NCBI GenBank assembly: GCA_032209605.1
Contig: JASFXZ010000003.1
Span: 11,100,807-11,164,806, forward strand
Direction of reading: 5' to 3'
Source of the DNA: Mactromeris polynyma
Taxonomy: Eukaryota; Mollusca; Bivalvia; Venerida; Mactridae
DNA: 64,000 nt
Shown: piece after piece, positions 22,901 through 30,910 of the stretch
Layout: every line of letters begins with the position of its first letter
Numbering within the stretch: position 1 is the first letter of the stretch
Notes under the pieces: model-generated
What the model was told of the DNA's origin: nothing
The model's database searches: none
The model's input: the letters and a program-made list of their open reading frames with translations, nothing else
Made by a program: the position numbers and the translations under genes

Positions 22901-23417
22901 TGAGAGAAACCCCTTCTGCCCAGATCCAAGCTTGCGCAGTGTCTCGACTGGGGTCCATGCACACATTACTGTGAATGTTGACAAAGCAAAGACCATCGGG
23001 AACACCATCTTGGCCAGGATGGATGGACAAACCACTGCTGAGTACACATTCAAGAAGAAGGATCAGGCAATCACCTTGAGCACTCAATCCTCAGTGAAGA
23101 TTGGTGGCGAAGCAGTACAGGTGGATCCTCAACTTCTTTTCCAGCGACTCACAGTTGCTGCAAAAGCATCACAAGATCTGGCATCAGTGTTCAAGTATGA
23201 GCTGTGCAGTCATCCACCAGCACTGTTTGACACCTCACTGCTGCTTCGACAGCCACAAAAACCAGTGCTAGCAGATGCCATCTGGGCCCTCCTCACACCT
23301 GACCTTCCAGGGATCACAGGCCAAGTTCAGTATGTGCTGGATGGTGGAGCACTTGTTCAGCGCATCCCATGGACACGTGGATCCACATACAATTACATAT
23401 GCAGGTTGTACACTTGA
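19977..23417 (+). CDS. Mobile-element protein, N-terminal and central part (frame 1)
   Basis: This open frame of 1146 codons starts at a GTG right after a stop. The first in-frame ATG is at 20082, and an out-of-frame ATG in good context lies at 19973, so the true start is uncertain. Numbering from the GTG, His19-x2-Cys22 and then Cys64-x2-Cys67 with His129-x2-Cys132 look like one half and one whole zinc-binding pair. The Cys-x2-Cys half of the first pair is missing. The central region has Asp403 and Asp406 (ADNVDHN), Asp559 (TFDQPLW) and Glu592 (GFHTEMSFLG); a hydrophobic strand before each and the 32-residue gap between the last two suggest an RNase H-like DDE core, which is inference. Residues 655-726 are six 12-residue repeats. 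The frame ends just after VLDGG (Asp1122), the first acidic residue of a FEN1-like domain that continues in the next frame. Probable role: DNA transposition of its own element. Confidence 0.75.
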   Translation: MTLQSRNDDIHTSPGELVHQVCRKKYTSQQQIAKAMNEKGQVDQVRHLRLRSADEKVFHYDRDCLFCGRLAHVGTKRKSSDWTVFSVRTVGFKDMLLTSCNERGDAWADIVKGRVLHVHDLHAADAVYHQVCSVNFRTKKQIPADHQTSETEVKKSKLGRPQDKEKVDAFLEVANFLEENDDEQITINDLVSRMVNNLKGSELQAYGYTHMKSKLKEHFGNRIIQTEINGKTNVLTFRSTAKAILNEFYAHRKADPETEKKRIIETAAKLIKDDIKSVETSHDVYPDCDSLKSEEDAINFLPESLRVLLKGLLVGKNVGMKTASIGQAIMQATRPRVILAPLQIGLGIQVHHHFSSRFLVDTLHQLGFCCSYKEVQTFLSNAVVSHNTDIPGFSGEFIQYAADNVDHNIRTLDGNNTFHGMGMIAAVTPATKSTNPILRAKVTPHDISMVGRVPILFHKEEGRGTDAVTYQKFVTMEAQDPTADMDLIWKTAILFASPRPAWSGMMQFVQHGNHPGKSSFVFLPMIDMNPNDATCIFSTLKFVSEHARRHHVTPIITFDQPLWWKALLIICAEPEGSDLNNIVLRLGGFHTEMSFLGAIGHLMAGSGLQEVMELIYAANAVVHMMTGKAISRAVRAHLLVDGVLNAMIVSDALDVALPQQHGEPEDVALLPQPREPEDVALLQQHGEPDDVNLLPQPREPEDVALPQQHGEPEDVDLLPQPREPEDADSQEIIDVQMASDEDTPARDGMGNPDLDEVAVLYAHVMEGSLPADEACRADVVLRIKELLRNKTESLKSSSRTAALWLQYMDMVDILRKFLRAERTGNWALHIAAISEMLPFMAASGHNLYTKSARIYVQQMCKLQVEHPDVYQRFEEGYHVVRRSDRLWAGLSVDLIIEQVLMRSMKTSGGLTRGRGMTEQQRVTWLLAMPACAEVNNAMQELTGVNYNTGEQNKDMTDARQARDMKDTHIVLNYLLERNPFCPDPSLRSVSTGVHAHITVNVDKAKTIGNTILARMDGQTTAEYTFKKKDQAITLSTQSSVKIGGEAVQVDPQLLFQRLTVAAKASQDLASVFKYELCSHPPALFDTSLLLRQPQKPVLADAIWALLTPDLPGITGQVQYVLDGGALVQRIPWTRGSTYNYICRLYT
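21939..22154 (+). repeat. In-frame 36/72-bp coding repeat (3 dimers)
   Basis: Six 36-base units alternate between two types, coding for 12-residue blocks of the form VALPQQHGEPED and VALLPQPREPED. The higher-order period is 72 bases, so three nearly identical dimers are present. The block is acidic, proline- and glutamine-rich and likely a disordered linker between the DDE-like region and the C-terminal half. The reading frame is preserved because the unit is a multiple of three. Confidence 0.95.
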
Positions 23418-24525
23418 GTACGTCACAAGGAAGTATGGAGAGGCAATTGTTGTGTTTGATGGTTATGAGGGCACATCCACGAAGGACATGACACACCAGA
23501 GACGAGCAGGTGGAAGGACTGGAGCAACCGTGACTTTTGATGAGGACATGCCTGTTACCATGAAGAAAGATGAGTTCCTCGCAAACAACACAAATAAGCA
23601 ACAGTTCATCAACATGCTCAGTGGCCACATGCAGAAGAAAAACTGTCAGACGTTTCATGCACCAGGTGATGCTGATCTCCTCATAGTGCAGAAAGCAGTG
23701 GAGTCTGCCACCACAACAAACACTGTGCTCATTGGTGATGATACAGATCTGCTCATACTCCTCATCTACCATACCAACCTCGAGTCACATGACCTCTTCT
23801 TCCAACCTGAGCCAAAGAAGAGCACGAAGAACCCACGTGTCTGGAACATCAAGGTTCTCAAGCAGCAGCTGGGTCCCAGAGTGTGCACTCACATCCTCTT
23901 CATGCATGCTATCCTTGGGTGTGACACGACATCCCGCCTGTATGGCATTGGTAAAGGAGCCGCCATCAAGAAATTCATAACCAGTTATGACTTCCGTGAG
24001 CAAGCTACAGTGTTTGGCACACCGTCAGCATCCACAGCAGATGTTGTGGCAGCAGGAGAGAATGCCTTGGTGAGTTTGTACAATGGGAAGCCTGGGGAGG
24101 GACTCAACTCACTACGGTACAACCGTTTTTGTGAGAAGGTGGCTACTAGCACTTCTCATGTACAGCCACAGAGCCTACCACCTACCTCAGCAGCAGCAAA
24201 ATATCACAGTCTCCGTGTGTACTACCAGGTGCAGCAGTGGAAGGGAACCGTAGATGATCTTCTGCCACAAGACTGGGGATGGAAAGAGAGTGATGGGATG
24301 CTTTTCCCTGTCCAAACTGACTTACCACCAGCTCCACAGGAACTCCTACAGGTCATCAGATGCAGCTGCAAGACAGATTGCAGCAGCCTGAGGTGCACAT
24401 GCAAGAAGCATAACATTGAGTGCTCATTTGCATGTAGAAACTGCAAAGGATCAGGGTGTGCTAATTCATTTCAAGAGGCTGAATGTGATAACGGTGAATT
24501 CGACGATCATGAAAACAGTGACTGA
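23402..24525 (+). CDS. Mobile-element protein, FEN1-like nuclease and CXC domain (frame 2)
   Basis: This frame is one base ahead of the preceding one; it is formally open from 23275 but reads family-like only from about 23402. Numbered from 23275, Asp62 in VVFDGY, Asp132 and Asp134 in APGDADLL, Asp156 and Asp158 in IGDDTDLL, and Asp217 in GCDTTSRLYGIGKG line up in order and spacing with the metal-binding acids of FEN1/XPG nucleases. The last block also matches their helix-turn-helix DNA-binding motif (GIG-K). With Asp1122 of the upstream frame, all seven positions are present. Residues 363-395 hold nine cysteines in a CSC-x3-C-x4-CTC arrangement, a tesmin/TSO1-like CXC DNA-binding domain. The protein ends in an acidic tail. 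A stop follows at 24523, then AATAAA at 24750. In an intact copy it would be fused to the upstream frame. Confidence 0.75.
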
Positions 24526-24749
24526 GCAACAAGACAATGTCTGACATCTTAACAATTTATGTTGCCTTATAAGTATAGTAGTGATGATTCTTTAGAATAT
24601 TGTCTTAGGAAGCACACGATTTCTTATCGTTATGCATTATTATTTGTGTTGAACATCATTGCATGCACTATGAAAGTATATATGAAAGGCCATTATAAGT
24701 GGATGTAAAGCATCTTGAGGTCTTATCTGAAGGCAATGGTCATCTCACT

Positions 24750-24755
24750 AATAAA
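24750..24755 (+). terminator. Polyadenylation signal AATAAA of the mobile element
   Basis: AATAAA lies 225 bases after the stop codon of the nuclease/CXC frame and before the right terminal repeat. The position fits the 3' end of the element transcript. Confidence 0.5.
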
Positions 24756-24878
24756 ACCATACCATTTTCCTATGCAAATTTGTGTTTAGCTATAAATATA
24801 TTGTTAGAAAGTCGATAAATATCCCATTATAAAGTAGCAAAAAGTGGTACTAGAGTAGGGTTAAGAATTTTTTTTTTA

Positions 24879-24913
24879 AATACTTTCCACCACTTGGATT
24901 CCTTAGGACTTTT
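24879..24913 (-). repeat. Right terminal inverted repeat, 35 bp
   Basis: Exact reverse complement of 19444-19478. The outer boundary falls in a six-T run, so it is uncertain by a base or two. Confidence 0.95.
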
Positions 24914-25419
24914 TTCTTGTAATAGATGACGCTTTTATGAGTAATAAACACTTGTCAGATATTCTGTTGCAATTTGTGGTAGGTTCAGCCCTTATTTGTC
25001 TCAAAATGACTGTACTACCATGTATAAATACAAATTCGATCGTAGTTATGGTTTTATTATGTAACCTTGTTATAGATAATCGATCTTTAAGATCAATTCA
25101 AGACGTTGATTGTGAAGCCTGGAGCTGAATGAATGGGGTACTTTTATACCCATATTTAGGATATTCCCAGAACGACAGAGCAATTATTGTGATGTAGGTT
25201 ATTAATCAAGTCTATGATGCCTATTTAACCGACCTTTCTCATTAAGTAGACAATGTAGAATCATTTGCAATAAAGGGCAAGTAATTTAAGATAAACTTAG
25301 TCACTACCAAGACGCCAAATTAACACTCCTAAAAGGTTACAACAGTTTATATCAGAGAAGAGTTATCAATGCCAAACCATCCATTTTGAAAACCTATCTT
25401 GTCTGAAAGTGTTTTGCTT
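24914..25419. other. Non-coding flank between mobile element and MITE
   Basis: No gene is seen. It separates the mobile element from the predicted 3' end of the VAChT transcript. Confidence 0.45.
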
Positions 25420-25592
25420 CAGTAAAACCTCACTTAAAGACTACTCCAAAATAAAGACCACCTCATTCATAAGACCGCATTTTCAAGGATCAGTTTTATT
25501 TTTTCATCCGTTTGTTGATTTTATAATTAAACCACCTCATAACTAAGCCATACTTCAGAACCAACAGTGGACTTTTTATAGAGGTTTCAATG
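25420..25592. mobile_element. CAGTAAAACC-type MITE, diverged
   Basis: It begins CAGTAAAACCTCACTTAAAG and ends GAGGTTTCAATG-TA, a decayed form of the GAGGTTTCACTG-TA end seen at 32215 and 42624. Internal GACCACCTCA strings match the same family. It lies immediately beyond the predicted VAChT polyadenylation site. Confidence 0.7.
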
Positions 25593-25658
25593 TATATGTT
25601 TGTCTCACTAGAAATTTCGTTTTTTTTCTAACAACAGACGAATATGAAGTTGGACACA

Positions 25659-25664
25659 TTTTAT
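25659..25664 (-). terminator. Possible polyadenylation signal of VAChT
   Basis: On the minus strand this reads AATAAA, about 490 bases after the VAChT stop codon. It is a plausible 3' UTR length, but in AT-rich DNA such a hexamer is common. Confidence 0.3.
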
Positions 25665-26155
25665 TTTAATAAAACTTCTAAAACATTGTATCACAACAAA
25701 CTAGCGGAAATAAAAACGTAACAAAGTAACACAGACAACTACAGTATAAGAACTAGATCGTTTGTACAACATAATGATACAATTATTGACAAGGGTTTGT
25801 CAGGTCATCAGTAAAACTTTCCTAACATATCGAGGGGTATGTCCAGAACATTGTCAATATATTTGAGAGATTTGAATCACTGGAAGTGATTGGGGCACTA
25901 AGTCCTACACAGAAAAAGTCATATAACAGTAATGAGTTCTACTTGAATCTAAATGTATATGCAACCGCTAACCGCATACATACGAACATATATGCACCAG
26001 TTTTACACTAACTATATCTACTTTGCATCTTGTGTAAAGGTTTTCAACGCATTCAAACAGGTAAAACATGTGTCATTCAATAAGTTTACCTAGGAAGTTG
26101 AACATATTCATTTGCATTGATGATTCACTAAAACTAAATTTGATTAATGCTCGTT

Positions 26156-27850
26156 TTAATATCCGTAACCGTCCCCCTTCGTGTAATCAGTATCCGAATC
26201 ATAGAAATTAGCTGGCGGATAGCTGTCTATCTCAAATTTCTTCGCATTACGGTTGGTTAACTCTAAATGATTTCTGCCTATGACGTCAACAGATTTTGTG
26301 CCGTCACCGAATGGTCCGCCATTTTGTACTATTGTCATATACTGCTTCGTCGGCGGATCCGATACTAAAATATCGCATTCATCGTCCTCGTCGTCAAACT
26401 GCTTATATTTATAAATTGTTTTCAGAAAAATAAGAAGTGGTGCATATGCTACATTTGTTAAGAATATAAGCATATTCATCCAAGTAAAACCGATGGTATT
26501 GACTAACTGTCCAGCTACAATTGGTCCGAATGCATATGCGAAAGAATATGAAATGTCAGCTATAGCATAGACACTTCCATACACTGATACATATCTCATA
26601 TCCACCATATATCCTAATATTGGGAGCAAGGCGGTGTCAACACAAGCTATCCCAAAGCACAACGTAGCCAAAGGGAACAGAACAACGAAGTATGCTTTGG
26701 CAAACGGTATCACTATGCAAGAAGCTCCTTCAAGTGTTAAGCCCATAGCTGCCACAAGCCACTGATGTTTGGGATACAATTTAGCTAGTTTCACAGTCAA
26801 GTAAACTCCGAATATATGTGGAATGAAGGCCGGTAGCCAAACAAAGCCAACCTCCCATTCGTCGGCGTCCATCGTTTTTCCCATCCATAGAGCAATAGTT
26901 GGTTCAAGAAAGGCTAAGGATACGTTCGACATTGCGAGGGCCCCAGCTGTCACCAAGATGTAGGGATCCATCATAAGGCGCCAGATAGGAGTACCTTTTG
27001 GTCTGTCTTCTGGTGGAATTAAATTCCGTTGTTTACGCACAGGTTTCATTACAAATAGCACCAACAATCCGTCAACGACGCATAGGAATGCAAGAAGAAG
27101 AAAGGGAACGACCTTTCCACAAAATTCATACAATATCCCGCCAAATGGTGGAGCAAACAGACATCCAAATGATATAAATGCAAGAGCGATCCCTAGAGCT
27201 TTGTTTCTGGCACCTTCTTCCTGAAATCTGTCCGCAATCATGGCGAGACCTGATGTGTCTGCGAAAGCTGACCCAATTCCTTGTAAACTTCTCGCAAAGA
27301 AAAGAACACCATAGCTCTTCCCAAAAGCAAACACAGTTGTCGACATAAACATAATTGATAAACCGATCATCATAGGCAGGTCGTATCCAACTCTGTCGAT
27401 AAACGCGCCAGTGAAAGGATTAACAAGTAACTGGAGTATAGCTTTAGAGGCAAAAAGCACACCTATAGAGAGCTGGCCTTCATCTCCGTAATTCACCGGT
27501 GGTGCTGGAACACCTTTGATAACAAACCAATGCTTTTTTGGTGGGTTTGGCTTTGGGCCTGTAAAGTTGTCCGGGTACACTGTTCTATTGTAAGTCCAGT
27601 AAGACATATTGTAAGCAGTCATGTTATATTCCGGTTTCGCTGTTATAATTTCGTGTGGTTCTCGTAAGGTTTTTAAATATTCTGGGATGATGGGTACAAT
27701 CACCATGTACAACATATTGTCTAAAAGCAAAGCGATACATACGATGACTAGCACTAGTCGTCTTTGATGCACAGGGTCGTTAACTCTTTCATTTAAATGT
27801 GAAAAACAGTTAGAGACTTTGTCTCGAATTTCAACTACTTTATAATGCAT
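26156..27850 (-). CDS. VAChT: Vesicular acetylcholine transporter (SLC18A3/UNC-17 type), single exon
   Basis: The protein loads acetylcholine into synaptic vesicles in exchange for luminal protons. The uninterrupted 564-codon frame covers a complete 12-helix major-facilitator transporter. Helix 1 carries LLLDNMLYMVIVPIIP with Asp44. The first luminal loop has four N-glycosylation sequons (Asn76, 81, 88, 95). Helix 2 has FASK with Lys136, followed by the MFS motif GAFIDRVGYD. Asp405 (CVDTALLP) and Asp432 (AIADISYS) match the proton/substrate aspartates of helices 10 and 11. The cytoplasmic tail is acidic, with VSDPP and a C-terminal DGYGY resembling vertebrate VAChT rather than VMAT. I chose ATG at 27850: the frame is open 7 codons further only to a GTG preceded by an in-frame stop. 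Absence of introns is typical of VAChT, which usually lies within an early ChAT intron and shares its promoter. Confidence 0.93.
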   Translation of the reverse strand: MHYKVVEIRDKVSNCFSHLNERVNDPVHQRRLVLVIVCIALLLDNMLYMVIVPIIPEYLKTLREPHEIITAKPEYNMTAYNMSYWTYNRTVYPDNFTGPKPNPPKKHWFVIKGVPAPPVNYGDEGQLSIGVLFASKAILQLLVNPFTGAFIDRVGYDLPMMIGLSIMFMSTTVFAFGKSYGVLFFARSLQGIGSAFADTSGLAMIADRFQEEGARNKALGIALAFISFGCLFAPPFGGILYEFCGKVVPFLLLAFLCVVDGLLVLFVMKPVRKQRNLIPPEDRPKGTPIWRLMMDPYILVTAGALAMSNVSLAFLEPTIALWMGKTMDADEWEVGFVWLPAFIPHIFGVYLTVKLAKLYPKHQWLVAAMGLTLEGASCIVIPFAKAYFVVLFPLATLCFGIACVDTALLPILGYMVDMRYVSVYGSVYAIADISYSFAYAFGPIVAGQLVNTIGFTWMNMLIFLTNVAYAPLLIFLKTIYKYKQFDDEDDECDILVSDPPTKQYMTIVQNGGPFGDGTKSVDVIGRNHLELTNRNAKKFEIDSYPPANFYDSDTDYTKGDGYGY

Positions 27851-27888
27851 TATGATACCACTTTTTGACACGAGCTCGATCTAGAAAA

Positions 27889-27900
27889 TCCGTTGACAAA
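27889..27900 (-). promoter_or_regulatory. Candidate splice acceptor upstream of VAChT
   Basis: On the minus strand GGATTTTCTAG ends at 27891, 41 bases before the VAChT ATG. A spliced leader from a shared upstream exon is the usual arrangement at cholinergic loci. The pyrimidine tract is short, so the site is only a candidate. Confidence 0.3.
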
Positions 27901-30654
27901 TATTGCTCCTAATGCCTCCTATAAAGTTGTGTCCTCCGGAAGCTTCCTTTGGTTACGATGGCATCCACGATGTCTTACCCAATAATGTCAGCCATGTCCG
28001 TATGCATTAGAACGTCAACCTTAAACAACGAAGAAAGTTCGAATTAGTAAAGGACTAAAAGCTATAACCAAGAAAGTTCAAAGAAATTAATTGGAAAATC
28101 AAATGTACCGGAACGAACACGGTACATTTTTGTATCAAATTTACAATTTGTCTCCGTTTATTGACATTAACTTCCGAAAGCAATAATCTTCTAATTTCAA
28201 ACGATTCATTGAACTTTCTTCGTTGTTCTTACGTTAAACATAATATCAATTGGAAATAAAACGATCAGTGTCAATATTTACAATGTCCTCATTAAAACGG
28301 AAACTACAAGATTAGTATGGTTACAGATGGTTGTTTTTGTGGTCGGGTAATGTTCAATAATACTTGAATGGTAGCTGTTATCAATATTCCTATTGTTTTT
28401 TTTATCTTTTACTAATTCAATATGTTTGCCAATAGGTTGTGAATTTATCAAGCTGACTCAGAAAGCTTGAATGTCGCCCAGACATTGCACGTGTTAAATC
28501 TGTGAAATACAAGAACCGAACAGTGTAGAATGTCTTGCAACGACATTGTTAGCTTCTACCGCCTTGCTACACTGACAGATTTGCAGATGTTTTGCTTCTT
28601 GTCCCTTTTGCCTTTGTAGTTGTCTTATTGTGTGTATATATTTCCCTTTATGAGTCTCATTTGTGGTAGGTGTGCACTTTGGATGTGACATTTCCAGCTC
28701 GACTTCTTCATTCATTTTTTAACAAAAAGTATAAAATTAAAACAAAAGATTCTGAAATACACCTAAAACGTGAGGTAACTACTTAAACTAGTGATATACA
28801 TACTTCAGTCTGGTTAAAAAATCGTAAATGTGTGTTTCGTAATTAAAATGGTAATATAAAGAACATATTGATATTTTAAAAACAAAATCGATAATTTAAT
28901 CATGGTTGTCACTCTGAAGTCTCAATTTTCCAATGTTAGTGGTTTAAGTTCAAAGTACAGGTCACCTTTGAGGATATTCTATTTTTTTCTAGTTTGGCCT
29001 CAAAATGTGAATGTTTAGGCAGGAAAAATAAAAATCGAAAACATTATTAAATTTCTTTTTAAAAAGAAATACGAAAGAATATTTTTTAATTAAGAAATGG
29101 TTACTGAATACATTTAGCAAACATTTCGTTTCATAGTAAATATGCGCTGACGTCAAGACATTTGACACGACTGTTTAATTAAGAAAAATACTAATTGAAC
29201 CTATGGAATAAAACCAATTAATCAATGATATATACGTAGTATAATGTTTCATTGATAATAACAATATAATTAAATGTAACATTACATAAATTATCACGTG
29301 GTACAACATTTAATTAGTAATTGATCAATATAACGACACGCCCTTTTTTCTTATGAATGATTATTTATTTTATATCGTGGCCTTGGTGCAAATCTACTGT
29401 AAAACAGCTTTTCTAAAGGTGCCGTTGCAATAGGATTACACCAAGCCCACAGTATACCCTAAACAAAAAGAAATACTTGTCGTAGGCGGACTGTTTTGTG
29501 ATCACATGATCATGAAAACATTTCCAATAAAGGTTTGTGTGCACACTCATTGACCATCTGAGAGATATTGATGGTGTCATGTGAAAATACCGGATGGTTG
29601 GGCTAATTTTGCTTCACTTTGTGTACATAGGTACTTGAGGAGCGATCTTTTGTCTTCGACGTCATTGAGTTTTTGTTGAACATTATCGGGTGAGCAGAAC
29701 GAATCAATATCAATGTGTGCACAATTAATTCGCATAATTTGTGGTGTTGATAAAAACACTTTGAAGTAATACAAGAAATCGCAAGGTTTTAATTGAAAAG
29801 TTGTTCTAGATTTTTTATTCTACAGTCATAGTTCAATTCAATAATTTAAAAATTCTGAGAGAATGCGAACTAAACTATGAATGTGTGTAGTTTTTTTACT
29901 CCACATGCAATTAATGTTTTTGTTGTCAGAAAAAAAGGCATTGTGCAAATAATCCACCCCTTGTGTTCCGTTCAATATATTATATCCGGTCTTATTCAAT
30001 GTAGCGTTTAGTTATTTGGAATACAAATATTTCACCATAATTTACTATCTTAACAGCATGCTGTCTTTCGGTGATTTATTCTAACGTCAGAATTCCCAGC
30101 TTTAATTCCTTGATTGCAGCAAACAGCGTGGTTAACTATCTGAAGGAACGGACTAAAGTAGCTGCTTTTATATCGTTATCATCTCAGTTTAATTGACGGC
30201 TCCTGAGATAATTCCTGGGAAAGGAGCGTTTCTGGATGGGATAAATACCTTTTCTAGACCCAAGATTTATAATTTCTGCCAGAAATCAATGCGCTGCCAG
30301 ATTGAGCGCGCCAAAACCAGATGAAACTGAGTTCGCACATGCAAGGAGCTCAAAACGAACGCCATTTAAGGAAGTTTTGATAAATATTAAAGACAAGGAG
30401 AATAATTTTCTTTCCCGCAAGCCCTATAGCATTAAATCGAAGTAGATGTGTTAACCGGTTGTATTGTACGTAAATATATTTGTTTTTCCCTCAGAAATGG
30501 TGTTTAGCTTTGACTGGATTTTTTCAGGAATTAATGCATCCACTTTTTAAAGCGGCATTTTATTTTCTCTCTCTTCTCATATTGTTATACATAGCATTTT
30601 ATGTTACAAGAATACCTTCTGTTAGTTAGCTATTGTCTTGTTTCTAAACCGAAA
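27901..30654. other. 2.7 kb upstream of VAChT; no exon recognised
   Basis: This would contain part of the VAChT promoter region or the intron leading to a shared cholinergic exon. It is AT-rich, and I could not identify the upstream exon, a TATA box at a defensible position, or an REST-type silencer. Confidence 0.4.
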
Positions 30655-30910
30655 GTAGCTGATTTCAGTCATTGACAGATCGGAGAGGTTTTCTCTAATT
30701 TATCGGTTTCATTACGAACATGGAACGACTTTTCATTACATCAAACATGTTCAACACATATGTTTTCATGTCACACATTGTCACATTCAACGGTTCTTCA
30801 GTGATGGCGAAATTTCTTAGAAGAAAGTCTGGAGTTGAATGTTTTATTTATTGCAAATTGCATCAAATTCAGTGAAATTGATATTTTTGTTTGCAAGAAT
30901 GTCATTCCTT
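30655..30910 (+). repeat. Old dispersed repeat (partner 52175-52470)
   Basis: Direct similarity to 52175-52470 is spread over about 250 bases. Matching blocks include ACAGATCGGAGA/ACAAATCGGAGA, TTTTCTCTAATTTATCG/TTTTCTAAATTATCG, ACATCAAACATGTT/ACATCAAAAATGTT, TTCATGTCA, ATTGTCA and TTTATT. Roughly two thirds of positions agree, so both are ancient copies. The class is unknown. Confidence 0.6.

Larger units (their letters stand above)
19444..24913 (+). mobile_element. 5.47-kb TIR element encoding a FEN1-like/CXC protein
   Basis: The segment is bounded by perfect 35-bp terminal inverted repeats (19444-19478 and 24879-24913) and contains a single plus-strand gene split into two overlapping frames, then an AATAAA signal and the right terminus. 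Its GC content and codon use are visibly higher than the AT-rich surroundings, which fits an inserted element. No convincing target-site duplication is visible: the left flank reads ATATC and the right flank TTCTTG, and A/T runs at the junction blur the ends. I cannot assign it to a named superfamily. The encoded protein combines Cys/His fingers, DDE-like acidic positions, a flap-nuclease domain and a CXC domain. Relatives of this protein type occur as multicopy uncharacterised genes in marine invertebrates, from memory. Confidence 0.85.

Noticed and set aside
19444..24913. Retroviral or LTR element
   Set aside because: Termini are inverted, not direct, and no reverse transcriptase, protease or integrase motif is present.
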